Positions 17,971-26,669 of a stretch of DNA of 57,016 nucleotides are shown piece by piece. Numbering within the stretch: the first letter of the stretch is position 1; each line of letters opens with the position of its first letter. The notes beneath the pieces were generated by a model that made no database searches, was not told where the DNA came from, and saw only the letters and a list, made by a program, of their open reading frames with translations. Made by a program: the position numbers and the translations under genes. The stretch comes from Pseudomonas entomophila (lineage in GTDB: Bacteria; Pseudomonadota; Gammaproteobacteria; Pseudomonadales; Pseudomonadaceae): the NCBI RefSeq assembly GCF_029193575.1, contig NZ_JARGCS010000052.1, positions 1-57,016 of the forward strand, read 5' to 3'.

Positions 17971-18705
17971 ATGCCGCTACGCCCCCTCATCGCCGCCCTG
18001 CTGCTGGCGACCAGCCTCACCGTCCAGGCCTCCACCGAGGTCGTGCCGCTGCAACACCGCAGCAGCGCGGAGCTGCTGCCCGCCGCCCAGTCCTTCATCG
18101 GCAAGGACGGCAGCGTCAGCGCCTTCGAGAACAAGCTGATCGTCAACGCCAGCCCCGAACGCATCGACGACCTGCGCGCCCTGCTGCAGCAGTTGGACAC
18201 CGCGCCCAAGCGCCTGCTGATCAGCGTCGACAACAACGACAGCAACTTCCAGGACAACCGCGGCAACGCCCGGGTGATCCGCTATGGCACCAGCAACCGC
18301 GAGGGCGGGCTGCAACAGGTGCAGGCCAGCGAGGGCCAACCGGCTTTGATCCAGGTCGGCCAGAGCGTGCCCATCACCAGCACCTCCACCGACGGTTATG
18401 GACGCGTTCAGAGCGACACCGAATACCGCAACGTGACCCAAGGCTTCTACGTTACGCCGAGCCTGAGCGGCGATACGGTTCGTCTGCAAATAAGCACCAA
18501 TAACGACCGAATGAGTAGCGAACGCCCGGATGTAGTGAAAGTGCAGAGCACCGACACGACAGTCACCGGCAGGCTGGGCGAGTGGATCACCCTGGCCGGG
18601 TACAACCAGCAGAGCCAAGCCGAACGCAGCGCCTCCGCCCTGAGTTACAGCACCCAGCGCGGTGAAAACATGGCATTACGGGTGAAAGTCGACCTTCTGG
18701 ACTGA
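17971..18705 (+). CDS. Short secretin-like exported protein
   Basis: This 244-aa exported protein has a signal peptide (residues 1-23, ending VQAS). An N1-like fold (LIVNASPERIDDLRALLQQL, LLISVDN) comes next, followed by a fragment resembling the secretin beta-domain (PALIQVGQSVPI, TQGFYVTPSLSGDTVRLQIS). Full secretins are two to three times longer, and the final pore part is not evident, so it is unlikely to form a type II pore by itself. ATG 17971 has GGAG upstream; an ATG at 17941 is also in frame. The family is known mostly as an uncharacterised secretin-like group; its function is unknown. Confidence 0.8.
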   Translation: MPLRPLIAALLLATSLTVQASTEVVPLQHRSSAELLPAAQSFIGKDGSVSAFENKLIVNASPERIDDLRALLQQLDTAPKRLLISVDNNDSNFQDNRGNARVIRYGTSNREGGLQQVQASEGQPALIQVGQSVPITSTSTDGYGRVQSDTEYRNVTQGFYVTPSLSGDTVRLQISTNNDRMSSERPDVVKVQSTDTTVTGRLGEWITLAGYNQQSQAERSASALSYSTQRGENMALRVKVDLLD

Positions 18706-19201
18706 TCCCAGGCAATTAGAGGCCTCGACCCAAGGCCTCGAAACTGACCACAGAGTCGCATTAGACCAAAGATGTAGTAAGACAAAAAAATCACTACAAA
18801 ACATTTGACAGGCACTTTTTCCCAAGGGCATGATGGCCTCGCTCCCGCTAATCAGAGGCCTTGGCAAGGGCCTTCGAGATGCACGCCTTCCACCCTTGGA
18901 GGCATCTCGTGTCTATACGGCCCACAAGGCGGTTCGATGGGATTGCGACTGCAACGAAGAAGTTGTCCCGAGGGACGGAAGCGCATCACCGCAGTCACAA
19001 GGCAAGCCCTGTCGCGTCACAGCTAGGCATCCACGAGCCGAACTGTCGCCGCATGTCGCCCGCACTGCACCCCCTTCCCCTTCGAGCCTCCTCGTTCGCC
19101 GCCGCCATTCCACCGGGCAAGACAGCCGCCAAGGCTTCTGATCCGCGTGCCGAGCACCAGCACTTACTTCACCAAGACTGATGCGACGAGGTTTTATTTC
19201 C
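18706..19201 (+). promoter_or_regulatory. aceA control region: operator, promoter and long leader
   Basis: No gene is seen in this stretch. A hairpin (GAGGCCT 18719-18725 with AGGCCTC 18733-18739) follows the secretin-like gene. An inverted repeat TGTAGT (18773-18778) and ACTACA (18793-18798), separated by 14 bases, precedes a likely sigma-70 promoter, TTGACA at 18805-18810 with CATGAT at 18829-18834. That leaves a leader of about 360 bases before aceA, containing a GAGATGC/GCATCTC hairpin at 18876-18908. The half-sites resemble RpiR-type operators; RccR is a known regulator of aceA in Pseudomonas, but I could not check its motif. Confidence 0.5.
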
Positions 19202-20527
19202 ATGGCACTGACACGCGAACAGCAAATTGCAGCCCTCGAGAAAGACTGGGCCGAGAACCCGCGCTGGAAAGGCGTGACCCGTACCTACACCGCCGCCGAT
19301 GTCGTTCGCCTGCGTGGCTCCCTGCAGCCGGAGCACACCCTGGCCCGCCTGGGTGCCGAGAAACTGTGGAAGCTGGTCACCGAAGGCGCTCACCCGTCCT
19401 TCCGCCCCGAGAAAGATTTCGTCAACTGCATGGGCGCCCTGACCGGCGGCCAGGCGGTGCAGCAGGTGAAGGCCGGCATCCAGGCCATCTACCTGTCCGG
19501 CTGGCAAGTGGCCGCCGACAACAACTCGGCAGAGTCCATGTACCCTGACCAGTCGCTGTACCCGGTCGACTCCGTACCGACCGTGGTCAAGCGCATCAAC
19601 AACGCCTTCCGCCGCGCCGACCAGATCCAATGGAAAGCCGGCAAGAACCCAGGCGACGACGGCTACATTGACTACTTCGCCCCGATCGTGGCCGACGCCG
19701 AAGCCGGTTTCGGCGGCGTGCTGAACGCCTATGAGCTGATGAAGAACATGATCGAAGCGGGCGCCGCCGGCGTGCACTTCGAAGACCAACTGGCCTCGGT
19801 GAAAAAATGCGGCCACATGGGCGGCAAGGTCCTGGTACCCACCCAGGAAGCCGTGCAGAAGCTGGTGGCCGCGCGCCTGGCCGCTGACGTTTCCGGCGTG
19901 CCGACCATCATCCTGGCCCGCACCGACGCCAACGCCGCCGACCTGCTGACCAGCGACTGCGACCCGTACGACCAGCCATTCGTGATCGGCGAGCGCACCC
20001 GTGAAGGCTTCTACAAGGTACGCGCCGGCCTCGACCAGGCCATTGCCCGCGGCCTGGCGTACGCCCCGTATGCCGACCTGATCTGGTGCGAAACTGCCAA
20101 GCCAGACCTGGACGAAGCCCGCCGCTTCGCCGAAGCGATCAAGAAGGAGTACCCGGACCAGTTGCTGTCGTACAACTGCTCGCCGTCCTTCAACTGGAAG
20201 AAGAACCTGGACGACGCCACCATCGCCAAGTTCCAGCGCGAGCTGTCGGCGATGGGCTACAAGCACCAGTTCATTACCCTGGCCGGCATCCACAACATGT
20301 GGCACGGCATGTTCAACCTGGCGCACGACTATGCCCGCAACGACATGACCGCCTACGTCAAGCTGCAGGAACAGGAGTTCGCCGACGCCAGCAAGGGCTA
20401 CACCTTCGTGGCGCACCAGCAGGAAGTCGGTACCGGCTACTTCGACGACATGACCACCGTGATCCAAGGTGGCGCCTCGTCGGTGACCGCACTGACCGGC
20501 TCGACCGAGGAAGAGCAGTTCCACTGA
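19202..20527 (+). CDS. aceA: Isocitrate lyase
   Basis: This enzyme splits isocitrate to glyoxylate and succinate, the entry to the glyoxylate shunt needed for growth on acetate and fatty acids. The 441-aa length matches the Pseudomonas enzyme. The active-site loop KKCGHMGGKVLVP carries the signature KKCGH, with catalytic Cys at about residue 206. LIWCETAKPDL and SYNCSPSFNWKKN complete the site. ATG 19202 has GAGG ten bases upstream. It is a single gene with its own long leader and a strong terminator. Confidence 0.97.
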   Translation: MALTREQQIAALEKDWAENPRWKGVTRTYTAADVVRLRGSLQPEHTLARLGAEKLWKLVTEGAHPSFRPEKDFVNCMGALTGGQAVQQVKAGIQAIYLSGWQVAADNNSAESMYPDQSLYPVDSVPTVVKRINNAFRRADQIQWKAGKNPGDDGYIDYFAPIVADAEAGFGGVLNAYELMKNMIEAGAAGVHFEDQLASVKKCGHMGGKVLVPTQEAVQKLVAARLAADVSGVPTIILARTDANAADLLTSDCDPYDQPFVIGERTREGFYKVRAGLDQAIARGLAYAPYADLIWCETAKPDLDEARRFAEAIKKEYPDQLLSYNCSPSFNWKKNLDDATIAKFQRELSAMGYKHQFITLAGIHNMWHGMFNLAHDYARNDMTAYVKLQEQEFADASKGYTFVAHQQEVGTGYFDDMTTVIQGGASSVTALTGSTEEEQFH

Positions 20528-20545
20528 TAACGGTGGGTTGTTGAT

Positions 20546-20584
20546 AAGGCCCGGGGTTCGCGAGAGCCCCAGGCCTTCGTTTTT
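20546..20584 (+). terminator. Rho-independent terminator of aceA
   Basis: AAGGCC (20546-20551) plus GGGG pairs with CCCC plus GGCCTT (20572-20577), with one internal mismatch, and is followed by CGTTTTT. It starts about 20 bases after the aceA stop. Confidence 0.9.
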
Positions 20585-20673
20585 CTGGAGCGGCCCGTGA
20601 CAGGGCCACATCCGACAGGGCAAATACCCAGATCAGGTCTATGCTTATGCCAGCCCAGCAGCAAGGACCGCCC

Positions 20674-21336
20674 ATGCCCCGTCCACGCCATCTGCTCGTC
20701 CTGGCCCTGATCGCCGCCGCCCTCTATCTATATGCACAGGCCACCGGCAACGTGCTGCTCGCCCTGCTGGCCAAACCCATTCCCGTGCTGACGCTGATCG
20801 CCTGGCTGCACCACGCCCGCGCAACGCCCTACCGGCACTGGATCGTCATCGGCCTGGTCTTCTCGGTGCTGGGCGACCTCCTGCTGGCGATACCGCACGA
20901 CCTCTTCGTCTTCGGCCTGGCCGCCTTCCTATGTGCCCACCTGGCCTATCTACGCAGTTACTGTGACAAGACTTTGCGCCCCGCCCTTGCGGCACTGACG
21001 CTGTCGCTGCTGATCGGTAGCGCATTGTTCGCCCTGCTCGCCAGCCACGGCCTTGGGCCGCTGCTGCTACCTGTGGCGCTCTACGCCCTGGCAATCACCG
21101 CCATGCTCTGGCGTGCCCTGGCCTGCGGCGGCATGGCCGGCCTGGGAGCTTGCGCCTTCGTGTTCTCCGACAGCCTCATTGGTATCGACCGCTTCGTCAG
21201 CCCATTCGCCGCAGCCCCCTACGTGATCATCCTGGCCTATTGGCTCGGCCAGTGGCTGATCGCCGCCTCGGCGAATACCCGTGAAAGCACGGAAACATTG
21301 ATCCAGAGCGCTGCGAATGCACCACGCAACTGCTAG
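20674..21336 (+). CDS. YhhN/TMEM86 family integral membrane protein
   Basis: This multi-spanning inner-membrane protein has 220 aa and about seven to eight hydrophobic helices. The family pattern is visible in the first half (LLAKPIPVLTLIAWL, then VIGLVFSVLGDLLLAIP with the conserved GD) and near the end (FVFSDSLIGIDRF). Animal members (TMEM86B) hydrolyse lysoplasmalogen; the role in bacteria is not settled. ATG 20674 follows AAGGA at good spacing; upstream in-frame ATGs at 20641 and 20647 lack one. It lies between aceA and nuo with no operon link. Confidence 0.85.
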   Translation: MPRPRHLLVLALIAAALYLYAQATGNVLLALLAKPIPVLTLIAWLHHARATPYRHWIVIGLVFSVLGDLLLAIPHDLFVFGLAAFLCAHLAYLRSYCDKTLRPALAALTLSLLIGSALFALLASHGLGPLLLPVALYALAITAMLWRALACGGMAGLGACAFVFSDSLIGIDRFVSPFAAAPYVIILAYWLGQWLIAASANTRESTETLIQSAANAPRNC

Positions 21337-21714
21337 AACGAGAGTTTTTCTCATTGGCAAGCAGTGCACGCTGAAACGAACTATCCAAGGAGCAGGAAGA
21401 GTAAAAGAGCGCGGCGCGGGTTAGATGATATTAATTATCATTACGAACTTAGCGGGTCGTTACGCGAAGCAAGAAACATAATTAACAAAACCACGCGCAA
21501 TGCCCGAAGCTCAAGGGTTTCAGCCATTTACGAAAGATTTTTGTTCTTAATCCTACGAATAAATTTGCCATAGAAATTTTACTTGGAAAGGGTTTACCCA
21601 TAAAATCAGCGCGATTGATTCAGCTGCGACATTTGGTCACTGCATCTGCGACGCAGGTCGCCGCTCTACTTATTTCAGACTGCAGAGCTGGGTCTCTGTA
21701 TAAGGATTTCTAGC
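21337..21714 (+). promoter_or_regulatory. AT-rich nuo upstream region with Fur-box-like palindrome
   Basis: No convincing gene is present. The stretch is clearly richer in A and T than the flanking genes. TGATATTAATTATCA at 21426-21440 is a near-perfect 7-1-7 inverted repeat, one base off the Fur box core. A weak sigma-70 candidate is TTTACT at 21578 with TAAAAT at 21601. The only small open frame (21364-21573) has no ribosome site and an unlikely composition. The region probably carries the nuo promoter; the exact start cannot be fixed by eye. Confidence 0.5.
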
Positions 21715-22128
21715 ATGTCCGATTCGGTAGGACTGATCGCCCACAACTGGGGCCTTGCCATCTTCCTCCTGGGTGTCGTCGGCCTGTGTGCCTTCATGCT
21801 CGGCCTGTCCAGCCTGCTCGGTAGCAAGGCCTGGGGCCGCGCCAAGAACGAACCCTTCGAATCCGGCATGCTGCCCGTCGGCAGCGCCCGCCTGCGCCTG
21901 TCCGCCAAATTCTATCTGGTCGCGATGCTGTTCGTGATCTTCGATATCGAAGCCCTCTTTCTCTTTGCATGGTCTGTGTCCGTCCGCGAAAGCGGCTGGA
22001 CCGGATTCGTCGAAGCACTCGTTTTCATAGCAATTCTGTTGGCAGGTCTTGTCTACCTTTGGCGCGTCGGGGCACTTGATTGGGCTCCCGAAGGTCGCCG
22101 CAAGCGGCAAGCGAAGCTGAAACAATGA
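21715..22128 (+). CDS. nuoA: NADH-quinone oxidoreductase subunit A
   Basis: This is a small membrane subunit of respiratory complex I at the junction with the hydrophilic arm. The 137-aa protein has three transmembrane helices and the conserved loop after the first (KNEPFESGMLPVGSARLRLS), part of the quinone-channel region, then FYLVAMLFVIFDIEALFLFAW with the acidic residues typical of NuoA. AAGGA lies upstream of ATG 21715. It is the first gene of the nuo operon. Confidence 0.97.
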   Translation: MSDSVGLIAHNWGLAIFLLGVVGLCAFMLGLSSLLGSKAWGRAKNEPFESGMLPVGSARLRLSAKFYLVAMLFVIFDIEALFLFAWSVSVRESGWTGFVEALVFIAILLAGLVYLWRVGALDWAPEGRRKRQAKLKQ

Positions 22129-22137
22129 GGCTTTGGC

Positions 22138-22815
22138 ATGCAATACAATCTCACCAGAATCGATCCGGATGCGCCCAACGAGCAGTATCCTGTCGGTGAC
22201 CGGGAAACCGTCACCGATCAGCTGCTAGAGGACCAGGTCCACAAGAACATCTTCATGGGCAAGCTCGAAGATGTGCTGCGTGGCGCGGTCAACTGGGGTC
22301 GCAAGAACTCCCTCTGGCCGTACAACTTCGGCCTGTCCTGCTGCTACGTGGAGATGACCACGGCCTTCACGGCGCCCCACGACATCGCGCGCTTCGGCGC
22401 CGAAGTCATTCGGGCCTCGCCGCGCCAGGCCGACTTCATGGTCGTCGCCGGTACCTGCTTCATCAAGATGGCGCCGATCATCCAGCGCCTGTACGAGCAG
22501 ATGCTCGAACCCAAGTGGGTCATCTCCATGGGTTCGTGCGCCAACTCCGGTGGCATGTACGACATTTACTCGGTCGTTCAAGGGGTCGACAAGTTCCTCC
22601 CCGTGGACGTGTACGTGCCTGGCTGCCCGCCTCGCCCCGAAGCCTTCCTGCAGGGCCTGATGCTGCTGCAGGAGTCGATCGGCCAGGAGCGACGCCCGCT
22701 TTCCTGGGTCGTCGGTGATCAAGGCATTTACCGTGCCGAGATGCCCGCCCAGAAAGACCTGCGTCGCGAACAGCGTATCGCGGTAACCAACCTGCGCAGC
22801 CCCGACGAAGTCTGA
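22138..22815 (+). CDS. nuoB: NADH-quinone oxidoreductase subunit B
   Basis: This subunit carries the terminal [4Fe-4S] cluster N2 that passes electrons to quinone. The ligand Cys residues are all visible in the 225-aa protein: the CC pair in GLSCCYVEMTT, GTCFIKMAP, and VPGCPPRPEAFL, along with MGSCANSGGMYD. It is soluble and packs between NuoCD and NuoI in the peripheral arm. GAGG precedes ATG 22138, and nine bases separate it from nuoA. Confidence 0.98.
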   Translation: MQYNLTRIDPDAPNEQYPVGDRETVTDQLLEDQVHKNIFMGKLEDVLRGAVNWGRKNSLWPYNFGLSCCYVEMTTAFTAPHDIARFGAEVIRASPRQADFMVVAGTCFIKMAPIIQRLYEQMLEPKWVISMGSCANSGGMYDIYSVVQGVDKFLPVDVYVPGCPPRPEAFLQGLMLLQESIGQERRPLSWVVGDQGIYRAEMPAQKDLRREQRIAVTNLRSPDEV

Positions 22816-22894
22816 TCCAGCGACCTGCCGCCCGCTCCCGAAGGAGCCGGCGGCCTGGCTTCATTCTCTACGTTGACTCAAAGCGACCGAGACC

Positions 22895-24676
22895 ATGACA
22901 GCGGACACCGCTATTTATATTCCGCCTTACAAGGCTGACGACCAGGATGTGGTCGTCGAACTGCACAACCGTTTTGGCGCCGACGCTTTCGTCGCCCAGG
23001 AAACCCGCACCGGCATGCCGGTACTGTGGGTGAACCGCGCCCAGCTCAAAGACATCCTCACGTTCCTGCGCAACGTCGCCAAGCCGTACAGCATGCTGTA
23101 CGACCTGCACGGCGTCGACGAGCGCCTGCGCACCCAGCGCCGTGGCCTGCCGGCCGCCGACTTCAGCGTGTTCTACCACCTGCTGTCGGTCGAGCGTAAC
23201 AGCGACGTGATGATCAAGGTCGCGCTCAGCGAAGGCGACCTGAACCTGCCTTCGGTCACCGGTATCTGGCCCAACGCCAACTGGTACGAGCGCGAAGTCT
23301 GGGACATGTTCGGTATCGACTTCGCCGGCCACCCGCACCTGTCGCGCATCCTCATGCCGCCGACCTGGGAAGGCCACCCGCTGCGCAAGGACTTCCCGGC
23401 ACGCGCCACCGAGTTCGACCCCTACAGCCTGAACCTCGCCAAGCAGCAGCTGGAAGAAGAATCGGCGCGCTTCAACCCCGAAGCCTGGGGCATGAAGCGC
23501 CACGGTGCCAACGAGGACTACATGTTCCTCAACCTCGGCCCGAACCACCCATCCGCCCACGGCGCCTTCCGTATCGTCCTGCAACTGGACGGCGAAGAGA
23601 TCGTCGACTGCGTCCCGGACATCGGCTACCACCACCGTGGCGCCGAGAAGATGGCCGAGCGCCAGTCGTGGCACAGCTTCATCCCCTACACCGACCGCAT
23701 CGATTACCTCGGCGGGGTGATGAACAACCTGCCGTACGTACTGGCGGTCGAGAAGCTGGCCGGCATCCAGGTGCCGCAGAAGGTCGACACCATCCGCGTG
23801 ATGCTCGCCGAATTCTTCCGCATCACCAGCCACCTGCTGTTCCTGGGTACCTATATCCAGGACGTGGGCGCCATGACCCCGGTGTTCTTCACCTTCACCG
23901 ACCGCCAGCGCGCCTACACCGTGATCGAGGCGATCACCGGTTTCCGCCTGCACCCGGCCTGGTACCGCATCGGGGGCGTCGCCCACGACCTGCCGCGCGG
24001 CTGGGACAAGCTGGTCAAGGACTTCGTCGAGTGGCTGCCCAAGCGCCTGGACGAATACACCAAGGCCGCCCTGCAGAACAGCATCCTCAAGGGCCGTACC
24101 ATCGGCGTCGCCGCGTACAACACCCAGGAAGCCCTGTCGTGGGGCACCACCGGTGCGGGCCTGCGTTCCACCGGTTGCGACTTCGACCTGCGTAAAGCCC
24201 GCCCCTACTCCGGCTACGAGAACTTCGAGTTCGAAGTACCGCTGGCCCACAACGGCGATGCCTACGATCGCTGCATGGTCCGCGTCGAGGAGATGCGCCA
24301 GAGTATCCGCATCATCGACCAGTGCCTGCGCAACATGCCGGAAGGCCCGTACAAGGCGGACCACCCGCTGACCACGCCGCCACCGAAAGAGCGCACCCTG
24401 CAGCACATCGAGACCCTGATCACCCACTTCCTGCAAGTCTCGTGGGGCCCGGTCATGCCGGCCAACGAGTCGTTCCAGATGATCGAGGCGACCAAGGGCA
24501 TCAACAGTTACTACCTGACGAGCGATGGCGGCACCATGAGCTACCGCACCCGGATCCGTACCCCGAGCTACCCGCACCTGCAGCAGATCCCTTCGGTGAT
24601 CAAAGGCAGCATGGTCGCCGACCTCATCGCGTACCTGGGCAGTATCGACTTCGTTATGGCTGACGTGGACCGCTAA
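22895..24676 (+). CDS. nuoC: NADH-quinone oxidoreductase fused subunits C and D
   Basis: NuoC and NuoD are one 593-aa chain here, as in E. coli and other gamma-proteobacteria. The NuoC part (about 1-190) shows WPNANWYEREVWDMFGIDF and GHPLRKDFP. The NuoD part (from about 205) starts with YMFLNLGPNHPSAHGAFR and ends in VMADVDR; it lines the quinone cavity (His in the HPSAHG loop, Tyr in the ERQSWHSFIPYTDR segment). ATG 22895 follows GAGA. There are 79 bases between nuoB and this gene. Confidence 0.97.
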   Translation: MTADTAIYIPPYKADDQDVVVELHNRFGADAFVAQETRTGMPVLWVNRAQLKDILTFLRNVAKPYSMLYDLHGVDERLRTQRRGLPAADFSVFYHLLSVERNSDVMIKVALSEGDLNLPSVTGIWPNANWYEREVWDMFGIDFAGHPHLSRILMPPTWEGHPLRKDFPARATEFDPYSLNLAKQQLEEESARFNPEAWGMKRHGANEDYMFLNLGPNHPSAHGAFRIVLQLDGEEIVDCVPDIGYHHRGAEKMAERQSWHSFIPYTDRIDYLGGVMNNLPYVLAVEKLAGIQVPQKVDTIRVMLAEFFRITSHLLFLGTYIQDVGAMTPVFFTFTDRQRAYTVIEAITGFRLHPAWYRIGGVAHDLPRGWDKLVKDFVEWLPKRLDEYTKAALQNSILKGRTIGVAAYNTQEALSWGTTGAGLRSTGCDFDLRKARPYSGYENFEFEVPLAHNGDAYDRCMVRVEEMRQSIRIIDQCLRNMPEGPYKADHPLTTPPPKERTLQHIETLITHFLQVSWGPVMPANESFQMIEATKGINSYYLTSDGGTMSYRTRIRTPSYPHLQQIPSVIKGSMVADLIAYLGSIDFVMADVDR

Positions 24677-24678
24677 GC

Positions 24679-25176
24679 ATGAACAGCACGCTTATCCAAA
24701 CCGACCGTTTCGCCCTGAGCGAAACCGAGCGCTCGGCCATCGAGCACGAGATGCATCACTACGAGGACCCGCGCGCGGCGTCCATCGAAGCCTTGAAGAT
24801 CGTCCAGAAGGAACGCGGCTGGGTGCCGGACGGCGCCATCTACGCGATCGGCGAAGTGCTGGGCATCCCCGCCAGCGACGTCGAGGGCGTGGCCACCTTC
24901 TACAGCCAGATCTTCCGCCAGCCGGTCGGTCGCCACATCATCCGCGTCTGCGACAGCATGGTCTGCTACATCGGCGGCCATGAGTCGGTCGTCAGCCAGA
25001 TCCAGAGCGAGCTGGGCATTGGCCTCGGCCAAACCACCGCGGACGGGCGCTTCACCCTGCTGCCGGTGTGCTGCCTGGGCAACTGCGACAAGGCCCCGGC
25101 CCTGATGATCGACGACGACACCTTTGGCGACGTGCTGCCTGCTGGCGTCTCCAAGCTGCTGGAGGGTTACGTATGA
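24679..25176 (+). CDS. nuoE: NADH-quinone oxidoreductase subunit E
   Basis: This thioredoxin-like subunit holds the [2Fe-2S] cluster N1a. The 165-aa chain has the expected ligands at about Cys91 and Cys96 (CDSMVCYIGG) and Cys132 and Cys136 (CCLGNCDKAP), with an extra Cys131. The ATG comes two bases after the nuoCD stop, and the stop overlaps the nuoF start by four bases (ATGA), pointing to coupled translation. Confidence 0.97.
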   Translation: MNSTLIQTDRFALSETERSAIEHEMHHYEDPRAASIEALKIVQKERGWVPDGAIYAIGEVLGIPASDVEGVATFYSQIFRQPVGRHIIRVCDSMVCYIGGHESVVSQIQSELGIGLGQTTADGRFTLLPVCCLGNCDKAPALMIDDDTFGDVLPAGVSKLLEGYV

Positions 25177-26537
25177 CCATCACTTCCTTCGGCCCGGCCA
25201 ACCGCATCGCGCGTTCGGCTGAAACCCACCCGCTGACCTGGCGCCTGCGTGACGACGGCGAGCCGGTCTGGCTGGCCGAGTACGAGTCCAAGAACGGCTA
25301 CGCCGCGGCTCGCAAGGCCCTGGCCGACATGTCCGCCGATGACATCGTGCAGAGCGTCAAGGACTCCGGCCTCAAGGGCCGTGGCGGCGCAGGCTTCCCC
25401 ACTGGCGTGAAGTGGGGCCTGATGCCCAAAGACGAGTCCATGAACATCCGCTACCTGCTGTGCAACGCGGACGAAATGGAGCCCAACACCTGGAAAGACC
25501 GCATGCTGATGGAGCAACAGCCCCATCTGCTGGTCGAGGGCATGCTGATCAGCGCCCGCGCGCTGAAGGCCTACCGTGGCTACATCTTCCTGCGCGGCGA
25601 GTACACCACCGCGGCGAAGAACCTCAATCGCGCCATCGATGAAGCCAAGGCCGCAGGCCTGTTGGGCAAGAACATCCTCGGCTCTGGTTTCGACTTCGAG
25701 CTGTTCGTGCACACCGGTGCCGGCCGCTACATCTGCGGTGAGGAAACCGCGCTGATCAACTCGCTGGAAGGCCGCCGCGCCAACCCACGCTCCAAGCCGC
25801 CCTTCCCTGCCGCCGTCGGCGTGTGGGGCAAGCCGACCTGCGTGAACAACGTCGAGACCCTGTGCAACGTCCCGGCCATCGTCGCCAACGGCAACGACTG
25901 GTACAAGTCGCTGGCCCGCGAAGGCAGCGAGGACCATGGCACCAAGCTGATGGGCTTCTCCGGCAAGGTGAAGAACCCGGGCCTGTGGGAATTGCCGTTC
26001 GGCGTAACCGCCCGCGAGCTGTTCGAAGACTACGCCGGTGGCATGCGCGACGGCTTCAAGCTCAAGTGCTGGCAACCCGGCGGTGCCGGCACCGGTTTCC
26101 TGCTGCCAGAACACCTGGATGCGCAGATGTACGCCGGTGGCATCGCCAAGGTCGGCACCCGCATGGGTACGGGCCTGGCCATGGCGGTCGACGACAGCAT
26201 CAGCATGGTTTCGCTGCTGCGCAACATGGAAGAGTTCTTCGCCCGCGAATCGTGCGGCTGGTGCACCCCCTGCCGCGACGGCTTGCCGTGGAGCGTGAAG
26301 ATGCTGCGCGCCCTGGAGAAAGGCCAAGGCCGCGCCGAAGACATCGAGACCCTGCTGGGTCTGGTCAACTTCCTCGGCCCAGGCCGCACCTTCTGTGCTC
26401 ACGCACCGGGTGCCGTGGAGCCTCTGGGCAGCGCCATCAAGTACTTCCGGTCCGAGTTCGAGGCCGGTGTCGCGCCAGCAAGCGCTGCCGACACCCTGCG
26501 CCCGAACTTGGCCAAGCCGATTACGGTCGGCGCATAA
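25173..26537 (+). CDS. nuoF: NADH-quinone oxidoreductase subunit F
   Basis: This is the NADH dehydrogenase subunit with FMN and [4Fe-4S] cluster N3. The 454-aa protein has the NADH/FMN motif (GLKGRGGAGFPTGVKWG), GAGRYICGEETALINSLEG, and the cluster ligands ESCGWCTPCRDG and TFCAHAPG. The start is ATG 25173, overlapping the nuoE stop. A longer frame back to 25068 runs through nuoE and is not used. Two hairpins follow before nuoG. Confidence 0.97.
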   Translation: MTITSFGPANRIARSAETHPLTWRLRDDGEPVWLAEYESKNGYAAARKALADMSADDIVQSVKDSGLKGRGGAGFPTGVKWGLMPKDESMNIRYLLCNADEMEPNTWKDRMLMEQQPHLLVEGMLISARALKAYRGYIFLRGEYTTAAKNLNRAIDEAKAAGLLGKNILGSGFDFELFVHTGAGRYICGEETALINSLEGRRANPRSKPPFPAAVGVWGKPTCVNNVETLCNVPAIVANGNDWYKSLAREGSEDHGTKLMGFSGKVKNPGLWELPFGVTARELFEDYAGGMRDGFKLKCWQPGGAGTGFLLPEHLDAQMYAGGIAKVGTRMGTGLAMAVDDSISMVSLLRNMEEFFARESCGWCTPCRDGLPWSVKMLRALEKGQGRAEDIETLLGLVNFLGPGRTFCAHAPGAVEPLGSAIKYFRSEFEAGVAPASAADTLRPNLAKPITVGA

Positions 26538-26548
26538 CAAGATGAAAC

Positions 26549-26613
26549 GCGGGTGGTCCGTGCCACCCGCCAGCCTGCAGGCCGGCCCGAACGATTCGCG
26601 GCCGGCCGCAGGC
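26549..26613 (+). other. Two stem-loops between nuoF and nuoG
   Basis: GCGGGTGG (26549-26556) pairs with CCACCCGC (26563-26570) over a six-base loop. Next, GCCTGC plus GCCGGCC (from 26573) pairs with GGCCGGC plus GCAGGC (to about 26613). This 132-base gap is the largest in the operon and has no T-run, so mRNA processing or attenuation fits better than termination. Confidence 0.6.
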
Positions 26614-26669
26614 TCACCGATTTCCATTAGCCACGCCTGCTCACGCGGGCCAACGAAGAACTTTGAACC

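Noticed and set aside
18830..19181. Small frames inside the aceA leader
   Set aside because: They overlap each other in several frames and have no good ribosome sites or codon bias; a leader is more likely.
21364..21573. 69-codon frame upstream of nuoA
   Set aside because: It has a GTG start without a ribosome site, contains the palindromic site, and its AT-rich composition is explained by a regulatory region.
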